A DNA stretch of 64,000 nucleotides from Melastoma dodecandrum (taxonomy: Eukaryota > Streptophyta > Magnoliopsida > Myrtales > Melastomataceae). Location: positions 1,707,001 to 1,771,000 of the forward strand of contig JARUPY010000356.1 of NCBI GenBank assembly GCA_029817715.1. Reading direction: 5' to 3'. The position numbers were made by a program, and so were the translations under genes. Positions 20,198-31,981 of the stretch are shown here, in pieces; the first letter of the stretch is position 1, and each line of letters begins with the position of its first letter. A model generated the notes under the pieces. That model saw only the letters and a list, made by a program, of their open reading frames with translations. It was not told the DNA's origin and searched no databases.

Positions 20198-21745
20198 GCG
20201 AAGAAGAATGCCAGAATATGGAGTTCCACACTTTCTCCATCCAATACTTCACTTCTCCAAGCCCAAAGTACCTAAACACGCTAGCGGTGAATGAATTCCA
20301 ACTACCCAAGAAGTTTGCGGCCATATCTGAGTGGTTTTTAAGATGTTCCATGATCAAGTGGCTTGGGTTGTCTGATGAGAGGTTTTTAAGATGTTCCATG
20401 ATCAAGTGGCTTGGGTTGGCTGAGGAGTGTCTTCTGAATCTATTTCTTTCTTTTGTTTTGCTCGAAGATGAGCAAAAGTTAGTTTGGGATAAATCTATGT
20501 AAATAGAGTTAAGGGATCATATTTTAGACTTGATTTTGATTAGTTTTAGACATTTGAGTTGTTTAATTATAGGTATTTTGGTTGTTTTAATGTCTCATCA
20601 ATTCTGTATACTTTATGCACGCAGTTAAAAATGAGAGGAAGAATAGTGAAAGACGAAAGGAGGAGCCATGAAGAAGTTGGATCTGGATGGTCGGTGCAGC
20701 TGCACCAAAACTTGTCCAGCTACAGCGAAGGGGCGGACAGTGGACAAATCAGTTGCTGCACCTGCAGCTGCACAGAGCTGCACCATATGTCTGTGCAGCT
20801 GCAGCGAAGGGTCGGATGAAGGACAGGTGCAGCTGCACGTACGGACGTTGAGAATATTTAATTTCCAGATTTTCTTAGATTTTCTAGGGTTATTTATAGG
20901 ACATATATAAACATTTGTTTTTCAATCCCTTGGAGAGGGGATTCGACCTAGGAGGCTATTGGCGACAAGAGCCGACGACAGAGACAATTCCACCTTCATT
21001 ACCTTTCTTAGTTTCCTTTATGTTGATTTTATTGTTTTCGTTTTCATTAGCTATGGACTAATTCGTTTTTCTAGGGTTATGAAGGAACCCAATATATAGC
21101 CGGATTACTTTTGGCTCTCTTTGATTTAATTCGTTTAAGCCTTCCTTTATTTATTTTATTCTGTGCTTAATGCTTATGGTTGCCTGATCAATAATTCATA
21201 TTGATTTTTTAACCTATCTGAACTCGGGAGGGGAATTTTAGGTTTAGAAGGAGGATAAAATAGCATAGGTTAACGTCGAGGAATCGAGTTAATTTAACGA
21301 GTACTATAAAAATATACGTGTTTGTCTTAGATAGCCAAATTAAGATTGGAACTTAAAAGAACTTAACTCAACTATTAATTCCCATAGGAATGTAGGTTGT
21401 TTGGTTGGGTTAGGTGTTTCTCTTGTGTAGGTCGGAAGATGCATAAGAGTGGTTGAGAATCTTAGGTTTGTAAAACAGGTTTTGGACAATTTAATGATAA
21501 AGAGGGGGTTGAATGATCGGATGAATTATCGGGAGAAGTTGTGATCCTAGGATTTTCTCATTTGATTAATCCTCGTATTTTCTACTGTTTAGTTTCCCAT
21601 TATTTATTTTCCTAAATCCTTATTTTACTTGATCTGACTACATCGCGATTGTTTATCGTTGATCATTGGAATATTTCTAAAGTAATTATCCGTGGGAACG
21701 ACTTTTACTCATTACTCTATTACTTATGCGACCCGTGCAGTTGTG
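20198..21745 (+). mobile_element. Gypsy-type retrotransposon 3' end with LTR-like remnant
   Basis: GCTCGAAGATGAGCAAAAGTT and AGTTTGGG (20,460-20,490) resemble the polypurine-tract region common in plant Athila/Tat-like gypsy elements. An LTR-like stretch beginning TAAATCTATG follows to about 21,745. Its end, with GTGGGAACGAC, TTACTCAT and GCGACCCGTGCA, has the look of such LTR ends. The internal part (20,198-20,460) codes for nothing I can name. No partner LTR is found, so it is a remnant. Confidence 0.45.
20333..20428. repeat. 48-bp tandem duplication
   Basis: The 48-base unit starting GGTTTTTAAGATG at 20,333 repeats at 20,381. The related segment at 58.45-58.7 kb has only one copy, so the duplication came after that copy formed or was lost there. 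Confidence 0.9.
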
Positions 21746-21860
21746 GGACTCAAGCCATCGAACACCAACCTCGAAGAAGATGACGAGCCAGATGAAGTAT
21801 ATAATGGAAGAACGAGGGATATGTCTTTCCCATTTCCAACAATGCCAAACGACTGTGACT

Positions 21861-21881
21861 TCCCCCCCCCCCCCCCCCCCT
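21861..21881 (+). repeat. Poly-C tract
   Basis: About 19 consecutive C. Length is likely variable and hard to sequence. Confidence 0.85.
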
Positions 21882-21984
21882 CCCAACAAGCCCGAGTCAT
21901 CTCCGATTAGCCAATAAATATCATCAAAATCAAGTTTTGTTTATTACTCCTTCCATAAAATGAACCATATACACCCCAATATAC

Positions 21985-22627
21985 CAACGCCTTCGTCTCG
22001 TTGAAGTGCCTCTTCTCCCTCCACAACATCATCCTGCAAGATTGGTCCCTCCCTAGGGACGACAAGGGTTCAGTTGTCGGGGGGCACAACGAGCTAAATG
22101 TCCGCATGTTCAACGATCGCTTCGACGCGCAGTCGGCGGAGTACTCATCCTGGGTGAGTTGGTACGCGGAAGTGCTTGAGGAAAATGTGGTTGCCTTGGG
22201 GAACCGCGGGCGCCGCCAGTTATATCGACGCGCGTCAATGGAGGACGAGATGAGGGTACGGGAATCTTTTGACGAGGACCTGATAAGCGAGCTGGGCGCT
22301 CTATCCGGTCTCCTAGAGCGAATGGCGAGCGTCCCCGGATCCCTTCACCTGTAGAGGAATGAACTGGTACGCAAAATCGTCGCCTCGGTTCGTTAGGACT
22401 ACAGGGTGGTGGGGATGAAGGTCCGGGAACTGAGTCGTTTCTTGGCAGAAGTGGGACGGGTGGAGGGCTGCGAGGAGAGGTTGGGCACAATTTTCTCGAA
22501 CAAGGCGAACAACGACGGGCTATGGGAGGAGATAACGAAGACGACAAGGAGAGTGTCGATGTTGATTCAAGAAAGGCCCCAGATTAACCCTACATTAGGC
22601 GTGAACGAGGGAATTACGAGTGCTTGA
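21985..22627 (+). pseudogene. ANTH-domain clathrin assembly protein pseudogene
   Basis: The frame reads FVSLKCLFSLHNIILQDWSL, GGHNELNVRMFNDRFD, YSSWVSWYAEVLEENVVALG, SLH, RNELVRKIV, DYRVV, VGRVEGCEERLGTIFSNKAN and LWEEI. The same order is found in plant PICALM/AP180-like proteins of the At4g40080 type, which bind phosphoinositides and clathrin at the plasma membrane. Two in-frame TAG codons (22,352-22,354 and near 22,393) interrupt it, and the N-terminal third with the phosphoinositide-binding lysines is missing. Codon composition is GC-rich against AT-rich surroundings. No intron is seen, which suits this gene type. Confidence 0.75.
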
Positions 22628-22854
22628 GTTTGGTTATAATCCTGGTATAATATGCCATTGTTTCATGTTTCCACCATTAAAGTTGGTAAAGAGATTGTGT
22701 TTAAAAGGGACGGAGGGAGATGGGGAGGAGGATGCTTCCTTTTTACGTAGAATTCTTCTTCATGGTCAGGCGGCGGTGACCAATACGCGGCAACCGCATT
22801 TCACTCGTGCGTTTTCTTTTAAATTTGCGTTTGCCGACTTCATCTTCATGGAAG

Positions 22855-23205
22855 AAAAATATGGAGATTTGTATGGATATACGGTTAATTTTGAAAATAA
22901 TTTATAATATACAATCGAAGTTTTCAAAATACCGAATTTAACGTCCATAAGGGAGGGTTTTGAAAACCCGTCTTCCAGGGTTTTCAAAGCCCGCCATCCA
23001 AATAACCTGGGCAAATGCAGGTTTTGAACTGCCCATATTATTTGGATGGGGGGCTTTGAAAACCGGTCTTCTTTATAAATTAGAAAATTAGTTTTCAAAA
23101 CTCACCCTAGGGACAGTAAATTCGGTATTTTAAAAACTTCGACAGTATTTTACAATTTTGTTTAAAACTACCGTATATCCGTATATACCTCAAAAATTTG
23201 TGGAC
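22855..23205. mobile_element. Long foldback (MITE-like) element
   Basis: The two halves are reverse complements over about 150 bp per arm. The outer arms share GGATATACGGT. Then come TCGAAGTTTT and AAATACCGAATTTA, and the inner arms share GGGTTTTCAAAGCCC and CCATCCAAATAA. A loop of about 30 bases lies near 23,005-23,035. It has no coding capacity and could fold into one long hairpin RNA. Confidence 0.8.
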
Positions 23206-23504
23206 CCCTTTTCCCCATTAATTCATTCCTACTAAAATCAACAATAGGGATAAAGAGGAGTAAAAAGAGAGCAGTTGAAATCAACCGATAGCCGATGCCT
23301 CCATCTATAACTAGGTTTTGCTACACGTCAGTTTTGGAAATCTGTGAAATTAAAATTTTTTATTAATGTTTTATATGAGGATTAAATATTCGGATAACAT
23401 AATGTTATGTGCTTCACGTTGAACCTGATACTGTCCGCCTTATCTAATTAATCATGGCTAAAGTAAAGGTCATAAATCCTGAGAAAGCTATCGATGTAGT
23501 TTAA
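23206..23504. other. Unassigned spacer
   Basis: AT-rich DNA between the foldback element and the 3' end of the LINE; nothing recognised. Confidence 0.4.
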
Positions 23505-25430
23505 CTTATAAGGTAAAATATTAATTTGTGGTATGATTGAAACCCATCACTTTGTGCTGCTGCTGATTGAGCTGATGTACAAGAACGCGAAACAGGACAT
23601 AAGCCATTCGCTCGTGCTTGAGGTTCAGTTTGTGGCGTGCTTCTTCGCCACTCTGTTTTGCACAATCGGCATGATTGTCCACAAGGTTTTAGAAGTAGAC
23701 CAGAGAACTCAATTTCTTTACCTAGAGTTTGCCAAACTCTGGATGCAAAAGGGCATTGAAAGCAGGCATGGTCCTCAGTTCCCACGCCATTGCAACATGT
23801 ACAGCATGTTGGGCTCTTGGAAGGATCCAAGTAGTACCAGAAAGAAGCCGTGCGTAGTCTTTCTTTAATCAGCATCCATACAAGGAAGCTAACTCGAGGT
23901 AACAAAGATTTATTCCAGACCCATTTAGTCCATCGAAGAGTGACCCCACCATCGTTATAGTGCCTCCAAACTTCCTTCCTTTTGAACTCACCATGTCTCC
24001 ATAACGGCATGTCCTTGCTTCCCCCTTTGAAAGATGGGATTTGGGGAAGGATTGCATTTAGCTTTCCGTAGAAATCCACTCCAGGCAAAGTTAGCACCCC
24101 ATATGCAAACCGTTTCCACTGATCAGTTGCAAAGGCTTGTCAAGGGTGGCATTATGATCAATGCCTGAAACAACAATGTCTAAATATGTCATTCTACTTC
24201 GTAGATCCTCAATACCAGACCAATTGTCATCCCAAAATGAGATGCGGCTCCCATCTCCCATTCGCCTAGAAACCAAAGGTCTAACCAAGTGACGCAGACA
24301 GAGAATATTGTTCCAAAACCAGGAACACCTTTATGATTGCCTAGCCATACATATGTTTGTGTTTTTTAACAGATGGGTTTTGACCCAGGTTATCCATATA
24401 TTATCATTAGGACTAGGAAGGATGTGCCAAAGATGTTTCATGAGCATTACTCTACACCAGGCTGCTATCCTCTTGAAACCCAATCCACCTTGCTTCTTGG
24501 GAATGCAAATATCCTCCCATTTGATCTTAACTCTAGCTTCACTTCCTTCCTTTCCCGACCAGAGAAATTTATTTAATATCTTCTCAATTATATAGTCAAC
24601 CTGTAGCAGCAGGGGGATTAAGGCAGTCCGGTATGTTTGGATGGCAAACGGTACCAAGTCAATGAGCTGCATTCTTCCAGCATAGGAGAGGTTTTTTGAG
24701 GTCCAAGATCTGATTCGACTCGTGATTACATTAATAAGTGGAAGACGATCCAAGGCCGTGAGCTTGTTAGATGTGAGTGGCACACTTAGATACCTAAAAG
24801 GTAATGAGCCCTTTCCTAGGCCATATTTATGTACAATTCCATTCTCCGTTGCTTTTGCTGATTTAGAAAAATAAAATTTGCTTTTGGCAAAATTTATTCT
24901 AAGGCCCGACCATTGCTCAAATTTCTGAAAAGTTTCCACAACTAAATCCAAAGACGGTATAGTAGGCTTGGTAAACACTAGCATGTCATCTGCAAATAGG
25001 AGGTGGTTAATCCTATTCTCCCTACAGCTCCAATAGTATTCAAACCCCATGGAATCCAATAAATTACTCGGAAGGCCAGATAAGACTTCCATACACAAGG
25101 CAAAAAGATAAGGGGATAAAGGATCTCCTTGTCTTAGACCCCTCTTACATTGTATATAGCCATGGTGCTCACCATTTATGCATACTGTCAAGGAGGCCAA
25201 TGAGACACACTCCCTAATCCAAAGAATCATTTTGTTGGGAAACCCAAAAGCTTTTAACACTTGCCGGAGGAAGCTCCAATCTACAGAGTCAAATGCCTTT
25301 TCAATGTTAAATTGAACTACACATCCCTTTGGTCCCCTCTTACTTCCATATCTCAATAATAGTTCTTGTGCAAACAGCACATTGTCAGCGATACACCGTC
25401 CATGAATAAAAGCAGACCCATCCAATATGA
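23505..25430 (-). mobile_element. 5'-truncated LINE (L1-type)
   Basis: The longest open part (24331-25443) is a non-LTR reverse transcriptase. SAFIHGRCIADNVLFAQE opens it, KAFDSVDWSFL carries the first catalytic Asp, GLRQGDPLSPYLFALCMEVL follows, and the FADD active site is in NHLLFADDMLVF. LSYAGRMQLI and FLWSGKE follow. Downstream (about 24,300-23,500) fragments of the zf-RVT region occur (VWNKSLLPRVSFLVWMLIKE, CCTCCNGVGTEDHACFQCP), broken by frameshifts. The endonuclease and ORF1 are missing: the element stops abruptly near 25,420 against a Sirevirus LTR, as in 5' truncation during target-primed reverse transcription. No clear poly-A tail is visible at the 3' end. Confidence 0.88.
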
Positions 25431-25983
25431 AAAACATTTCCATCGTAAAATATTCTCACCATATAAGGTAGATTTCAACCTAATTAGATTTTAGACAAAT
25501 TTTATAATCGTAGGATCACATTAGTTAAGGAAATAAATCTTTCCAAAACAACTCAAGGTCCAAGAATGAACCTAGACGTGATGCCAGAGTTAATTCAATA
25601 AGAATTAACATAAGGACGTATGAGATAAATATCTCATGTGCTCGCATATTGAACAATATCCAATAAGGAAATCGTCATTCACAGATGTATCATTCTGTAA
25701 ACCGTAGTAGATACTCTAGCAAGGAGAGTTAGAGCAACTGTGACACAGATGCTCATCACTATAACAGAAATAGTAGACTCGATAATGGATATTGTCCTCA
25801 TAACACCATCTCTGATGGCTAGATCTTCTCCTCCGTTGAATTTTCCCACATAACTATATAACGTATTGCTCAGATAACAGAGACCACCTTCTACACTCGA
25901 AAACCTATTCTCTGTACACTTAAATAACACATTAGCAATACGTAACCTTTGTCGTCATCAAAACTAGATTATATCAACAATAT
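25431..25983 (-). repeat. Sirevirus 3' LTR, partial
   Basis: The LTR starts with TGTTGATATAATC reading minus from about 25,983, right after a polypurine tract (AAAAATGGGGATAT). About 550 bp remain before the LINE. No matching 5' LTR is present. Confidence 0.6.
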
Positions 25984-26708
25984 CCCCATTTTTGATGATG
26001 TCAAAACCATGCACATCTGGAGAATAATAATTGAAGAGTTAAATGGTCTTACAGATTTCTTTGTTGCGAGATGGTTGACACAAAAGTTACTTTCTGTAGT
26101 AATTCCCCCTGAATCTAAGCGGATTAATTTCGATTAAAATTATTACTAGCTCAGATCAGCAATTAGTTTAGGTATGAACCTTTCTTTTTGAGATTAGTTA
26201 ATGTTCATTAACTTACACGTTTTGAACATTTGTAAGATTTAATCAAATCAACGTTCATGATTGGAAGAGCATGCATTATGAACATAAGTATTGTTCTGTC
26301 ATTGCTTCCCCGAACTGGTGAGTGAGTAGAGCTCTTCATAGTAGTACACAGAAGATGATTCTATAGAAGATCACACAGAAGTGATATTCCGCACAAATTT
26401 TGAGTAGAGAAAGTTCTCTAACTCCCCCTGAATTTTTGCAGTTAATTTCGCTTGAAATTCTGCCAAATCCAAAGATAATTTCACAGCGACGTGACTATGT
26501 AACAATGTTCTCAGACAAAAGCATCGTTCTTTAGAGAATTTCTCAAACAGAAAATATTTCCGTTGAGTCATACAAAAAACTGAGGAATTCTCCTCAGTGT
26601 CTTCAATATCTTCAAACACACAAAAACACACACGACAAGAAAATACAGAACCTATCCTAAATCTAAAAATAAAAAATCTCCAAGAAGCTACTTCTCCCCC
26701 TTTTTGTG
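25975..26708 (-). promoter_or_regulatory. Multiple polypurine tracts
   Basis: Read on the minus strand, four purine tracts occur: AAAAAGGGGGAGAAG (near 26,695), CAGGGGGAGTTAGAGAA (near 26,425), TTCAGGGGGAATT (near 26,105) and AAAAATGGGGATA (near 25,985). Sireviruses are known for such multiplied tracts ahead of the 3' LTR, the priming sites for plus-strand DNA. Confidence 0.7.
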
Positions 26709-26884
26709 TCATCAAACAAAAGCATGTTGAAAACCAAGATGAAGTCTACAATAGCAAGGTTTCAAAAACAAGTAGCAGCAGAACAAAATATGCATGAAAC
26801 GAAGATAAGGGAGTTTTGAACATAACAGGGCCACAATTTCAGTTTTTCAGTTTCAGAGAAGAGGACTGATTAGTCACTTTCTTC

Positions 26885-28527
26885 TGCAGGAGTAGAGGAC
26901 ACACCATCCTTGCCCTTGATATAAGCAGTAAGATTAGCAAGATCCACAAGAACCTCAGTAATTAGGGACTTGATCTCCTTTAGTTGGGCAATGAACTTAT
27001 ACAGCTTGCAAGACTTTTTGGGATCAGCAGAAGTAGATGCCTCAGAAGCGTGCTTCTGCTTGGTATCATGCTTCTTCTGCTTACTGGTTTCAAGCCGAGT
27101 CTTGCGCCTGGTAGGTGCAACAACACTTTTTCTCTTTGATGATGACGGTTCTGTCCTGCTCCTCTTGTGGAGCCATTGAGTCCTGTAAAAACATAGCCCA
27201 TGTGATCAAGAGTAGTACCGTCGAAAGGGTCGACAATGATGGTGTCTGCATCACTCCTTAGAGTCGTATCATAGGAGAAGATCTGCATAAGCTTCATGAT
27301 AATGTGACCATAGGACAATCCCCTGTCAGGCATAGTTGCACATCTCTCCATGTGCTAAAAAACAATCGATCCCAGATTCATAGAATGTCCCTCCAGCAAG
27401 TGCACCATCATTATAGCGTCCTTCGTGATGATACTATCTGTGCTCCCAGTCCTGGGGTAGAGACAATACATGTCAGCATGATGCAAGATGCGTAGCTCTA
27501 GAGGCAGCTGCGTGCTCTCTAGGTAGACGCTGGACTTGGTTGGCTTTTCAGCCCCTGTTATCCTCCGGTATGCTGTTTATTTTGTGAGCACCAGAAGCTG
27601 GAGTTGAGAGTCGCACTGAAAGCTCGACACACATCAAGCAGAGAGAACACGTAGACATTCCCTTTTATCACCACTTTTCTGTACGTGATCATCTTATCCA
27701 CTCTATGAAAGGTGATGCGACTATAGAATTCTTTAACCAGGTAGGCAGAGACAGGGCTTCTGTGCTCCCAGAAGTCAACAAAGAATAGCTCACGAAAATA
27801 GTTTTCTAGCTGTCTAAGAGAGTGTTCAGTAAAGAAACTGAATTTTATGAACTTATAGGGAACTATCTTCTTGTCCTCATGGTCTCGAGTAGGAAAGTCG
27901 GAACAACCCATAACAGCCTTAATTTCCTCTGCAGAAACAGATTCTCAAATATCAGGAGTAAAGGTCAAAGAAATACCTCTGGGCCTTTTGTTCTCCTTCT
28001 ACGGTGCCGCAGATGGGCGTTTATGTCCCTTTCCTTTCTCCTTTGCTACAGTCTCTGGAGGACTCATAAATGTGTCCTCATCATGAGATGAAGTTGGAGC
28101 CAAATCCTGCATGGGAGGAGGAGGAAGAAGCAGGCTCTCATCATAAGGCACAGTGGCATGGAGAGAGACTAAGGAGGAGGGCTATCGCGCTGAGGTGTAG
28201 AAATCTCCTTCTCAGCAGATACTTGAGGAGAAATCAATATGTCCTTGGTTTCTAGCTTAGAACCCTCTGGCGCAGGAGGGTCCTTCTTCATTGATGACTG
28301 GTTCACCTCCTGCTCTGTATGCAGAGCCTTAGAACTCTTAGGAGAAGAGTGCTGGGACTTAGATTTCGTCCCTTTTGATTTGAGACTGATAGTCTCAGAG
28401 TCACTCCCCTGCAGCGAAGGTTGGGTCTCCTGCGAGTCACGATCGGACAGAGAGTCATCGCTGAGTCTAGCGGAGCACCTAGGCTTGGCCTTGGCAGTGC
28501 GAGGATGTCTGGTTCAAGGTGCCATGT
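26885..28527 (-). pseudogene. Sirevirus env-like ORF, decayed
   Basis: It begins MAP at 28,527, is followed at once by TGA, and continues as a Ser, Lys and Gln-rich region. The middle (27558-27911) reads VPYKFIKFSFFTEHSLRQLE and VKEFYSRITFHRVDKMITYR, then YVFSLLDVCRAF. Next comes LSYGHIIMKLMQIFSYDT (26980-27351). These blocks recall the putative plant transposon (env-like) domain after pol in Sireviruses and Athila. Several stops and frame changes. Function in the family is unproven. Confidence 0.6.
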
Positions 28528-28763
28528 GAGCGAAACGAGGAAGGGAGGTTAGGGTTTGTAGAGGAGGACTTTGAGGTTGAGGTTGGAGAAGATGGTTTTT
28601 CATGTGAGTTTGAGAAAGCTTTTGAGGTGAGAGGGAGACGTGGGTGTAGGGGGTTGGCTTTTTTTTTTAAATATTGAATAAATAAATGGGATGGAAGGAA
28701 AAGTTTTTGGAAAGAAGCAAATTCGAGAAATAAAAAGATCAATAAGGATTAATAAGATCCATC

Positions 28764-30245
28764 TTAAAAAGGATAACAAATCCCAACTTCCATTCTTAAC
28801 TTTGAGAATTTCTCAAAATTCAATGGCTTTGTGAAAATATCACAGCGTTGTGCTTTTGTGCTGACATATTCCACAGAAATAGAACCGTTCTGAACATGAT
28901 ATCGAATGAAATGATGTCTTAGTCCTATATGTTTAGACCTTGAATGCTGAACATGATTCTTGGTCAAATTTATAGACACTTGTGTTATCCCACCGTATCG
29001 AAATATTGTCAAACGTGAACCAGAGTCTTCAAGTTGTTGACGCAACCATAGAAGCTGTGCACAACAACTAGCTGCTGCAACATATTCTGCCTCTGCTGGA
29101 GATAGTGCAACAGAAGTTTGCTTCTTTGAGTGCCAAGATATGAGCATATATCCAAGTAATTCGCAGGTTCCAAAAGTACTCTTCCGATCAATTTTGCAGC
29201 TAGCAAAATCTGCATCGGAGTACCCTACAAGATCAAATAATGATCTCTTGAATACCAAGTCTTAGATTTGTAGTCCCAAAATGATATCGAAATATCTTCT
29301 TAACATGTGTTAAATGGGACTCCTTTGGTGCTGATTGTTATCTAGCACAAAGGCAGACGCTAAATAGAATTTCAGGTCTGGAGGTAGTAAGGTACAATAA
29401 AGACCCTATCATGCTTCTGTAGAGGCTATGATCTGTATCCTTTCCTATTTCGTCTTTCTCAATAATAGCGTTTGTGCTCATGGGAGTAGACAAGTGTTTT
29501 GAATTGTTCAACTCATATTTCTTGAGAAGTTGTTTAGTGTACTTTTTTTGATGGATGGCACCTTCTGATATTTGGCGAATCTATAAGCCAAGAAAGAATG
29601 TTAATTCTCCCATCATGCTCATCTCAAATTCACCTTTCATGAGTTCTACGAACTCATTACACAAAGTATTGTTCGTGGATCCAAAGATGATGTCATCTAC
29701 GTAGATCTGAACTACCAGAAGCTCGGTTCCATGCTCCTTTAGGAATAGAGTTGTATTAACCTTTCACTTTCTATAGCTTTTTTCAATAAGAAATTGGCTT
29801 AACCTTTCATACCAAGCTTTGGGAGCTTTTTTCAAACCATACAGAGCTTTGTCAAGCTTATATACATTATCATCCTTTTTTGGAACATCAAATCCTAGAG
29901 GTTGATCTACGTAGACTTCCTCCTTGACCTCACCATTCAGAAAAGCGCTTTTCACATCCTAATGAAATAGTTTGAAATCATTGTAACACAAATAAGCTAA
30001 CAGAAGTCGAATAGCTTCAAGGCGCGCTACAGGGGCATATGTCTCATCATAGTCTATCCCTTCTGACTCCCTTTGGCCACTAGTCTGGCCTTGTTCCTGA
30101 CTACAGAGCCTGATTCATCAAGCTTGTTGCAGAAAACCCACTTGGTTCTATAACCTCAAACTTGAAAGCTTAGAAGGATCCCCGGTCATGTGGCGTGAGC
30201 ACCCACTGTCCAAGTACCATTCATCCTTCCTAGCGTTAGTTTGAA
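28764..30245 (-). pseudogene. Sirevirus pol remnant: protease, RT and RNase H
   Basis: From the 5' side: the protease motif WYLDSGCSRHMTGDPSKL (near 30,165-30,225) runs straight into RT sequence (NKLDESGS, then [20 protein letters not shown] at 29,764-29,955, [17 protein letters not shown]). The YVDD site follows near 29,695-29,710 and RNase H at 28764-29258 (SDADFASCKIDRKSTFG, SPAEAEYVAAA, SRSKHIGLRHHFIR). The complete integrase is missing between protease and RT, so a deletion fused them. Frameshifts and stops break it at many places. Confidence 0.85.
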
Positions 30246-30326
30246 GGGTAACTGCGATTAAGAACAAGTTAAGTTAAAACAGGAATCCACTTTAAGTTAA
30301 AACAGGAATCGCATTGGATATGCTTA

Positions 30327-30961
30327 TGGACTCCTTGATATGACATTATCCAATCATATGTTCAAGCATGCCACAATAGTGACAGGATTTAACCTTCTTT
30401 GTCAATCTGACAGGGTTTTTAATTCTAGTTTAGTTATGATTCTGTTCGAAAGTATAACATTTCACATACTCAGGTTTCTGTGACATCACAGATTTCTGTT
30501 CCTGTGCAATTTTTGGACTGATCACAAAACATGCTTTATGTGTCATATAGCATATATCATCTGAACATTCAGATTTATTTCTATGACATTTATGGGGTTG
30601 ACTTTCAAGTAATAAACCTATGTTAGACTCATTAAGTGGAGAAACCACTTTGTCCCGAACAAGCAGCTCGTCCCACACCTGTGGATGAGGTTCTCTAATC
30701 AGAGGAGATGGTTCTATGCAGAAGATCTCAGCTTCCTTTTCCAAGGCAATCTTTTCTCTATACAGAGAAGTGAGCTGTTACTGTAGAACCTTGTTCTGCC
30801 TTTTCACCGAGCGATAATTTGAAGATAGCTCTCAAGGATTTCTGTAAGAAAGCCTCTTCATCTGAATTAGATTCTGACTTAGAACGAGTCATGTAGTAAA
30901 TATTTGCCTTCTGTTCTTCCTCGAATTCAGATTTATCGTCTTCCTCATCGCTCCGAGCCAA
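30327..30961 (-). pseudogene. Sirevirus gag remnant
   Basis: The frame holds an acidic block (SDEEDDKSEFEEEQKANIYY) and, further on, a CCHC knuckle (CHYCGMLEHMIG.C) in which an in-frame stop replaces one residue (near 30,360). These are the ends of a Sirevirus gag; the large N-terminal part is lost at the junction with mitochondrial DNA. Confidence 0.65.
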
Positions 30962-31540
30962 TAAAGCTCCTCTTTTGTTTCGAGAAGGCTTCTGCCTCTC
31001 AGTCTCGCTCTCTTGCCACGCCTTTCACTCGCTTGAGTCGGACTCCATCACTCTTTTTGTTTAGAGGATCATTCGTTCTTCACTCTCTTGCTATTACCCG
31101 CAGGGAGCGCGGCAACCGAGGTGCATATTATCATATAGAAAGAAGCGAAGCGTAGCGAATCATATAGAGTTGCCCCTACCTGCCAGAACGCGGATAGATA
31201 GGGCCGGTTCAAGGGAAGGGTGAAATCGAAAATCTCAATAGCACTCGATGCAAGTACTTGCGAGCAGTCCCATTGTTACTGAAAGAAGTCATTCTATCCT
31301 AAAAATTTTTTATGTCTATCTTTACCTTTCCACTTTGTTACTATAAAGCCGGGCGGCAAACAAGTGAAAAGGCATCCTTATTAGTTTAGTCCGAACTTAA
31401 GCTAAGCATTGATTGCAACATCTGTTGATAGTGCACTCACTAACTTGACAGCCGGGGAAGACTTGCTTCAAGGAGGCATTTTTCTGGCAATGACTCTCAA
31501 CTAGGCCTAGGCGAAGAATGTTCTTGAACCCGCAACAAAG

Positions 31541-31620
31541 CCAGCACTTGGCTACCCAGCGTTTACCGTGGGCACGATAACTGGTACACCAGAAGTGCGT
31601 CTTTCCCGGTCCTCTCGTAG
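31541..31620 (-). rRNA. rrn26: Mitochondrial 26S rRNA 3' fragment
   Basis: Read minus, the stretch has TACGAGAGGACCGGGAAAGA (sarcin-ricin loop core AGAGGACC), then GGTGTACCAGTTATCGTGCC and CACGGTAAACGCTGGGTAGC, diagnostic of the rrn26 3' end. Only about 80 nt remain, so it is a non-functional fragment inside the mitochondrial insert. Confidence 0.88.
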
Positions 31621-31866
31621 CTCGAGGCAAAGTAGGAATGTTCGGGCTGAGCAAAGACTTCAAAGTAAGTTCAGACTGCGTTCCGGAAAAAGTAGCCTAC
31701 TTGGCACGGTGGAGTTTATGTTGCGTGTCATAAGCATCGGGCAAAGGGGCTCCATAGCATAAGGGGGGGAAGTGGACGTTTCTTCTAATCAATCTTGTTA
31801 GAAAGCTAATGAGGGAACCTGGAAATATTTAAGAAGTCATGAATGTTTCAGTATGTCTCCAGATGA

Positions 31867-31912
31867 GGCCCCCACATCCATAGCATGAGTGGTTAAAGCA
31901 AGTGAATGATTT
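31867..31912 (-). pseudogene. nad7: Mitochondrial nad7 exon fragment
   Basis: The minus strand encodes HSLALTTHAMDVGA, matching complex I subunit NAD7 (LLALTTHAMDVGA). It lies directly after a group II intron end, as nad7 internal exons do. The match stops after DVGA, where unrelated mitochondrial DNA follows. Confidence 0.7.
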
Positions 31913-31918
31913 GAAATT

Positions 31919-31981
31919 CGAGTTATTTCACGGAATAACACTCGTATAAACCGTACGTGGAGCTTCCGCCTCATACGGCTC
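31919..31981 (-). ncRNA. Group II intron domains V and VI
   Basis: Read minus, 31,981-31,948 is a domain V hairpin starting GAGCCGTATGAGG and ending GTACGGTTT, carrying the AGC catalytic triad. Domain VI (31,944-31,919, CGAGTGTTATT paired with AATAACTCG) follows, then the intron end before the nad7 exon. One A-C mismatch in the domain V upper stem could be mended in mitochondria by C-to-U editing. Confidence 0.78.

Larger units (their letters stand above)
25431..30961 (-). mobile_element. Decayed Sirevirus (Ty1/copia) element
   Basis: On the minus strand the order is gag (30.96-30.33 kb), protease, RT, RNase H, an env-like region (28.5-26.9 kb), several polypurine tracts, and the start of the 3' LTR (25,983 downward). 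An env-like ORF after pol and multiple polypurine tracts are hallmarks of Sireviruses. The 5' end is lost at the mitochondrial insert (30,962) and the LTR is cut near the LINE (25,430). A large internal deletion removed the integrase. Confidence 0.82.

Noticed and set aside
22110..22547. 145-codon proline-rich frame on the minus strand
   Set aside because: It is the antisense shadow of the ANTH pseudogene.
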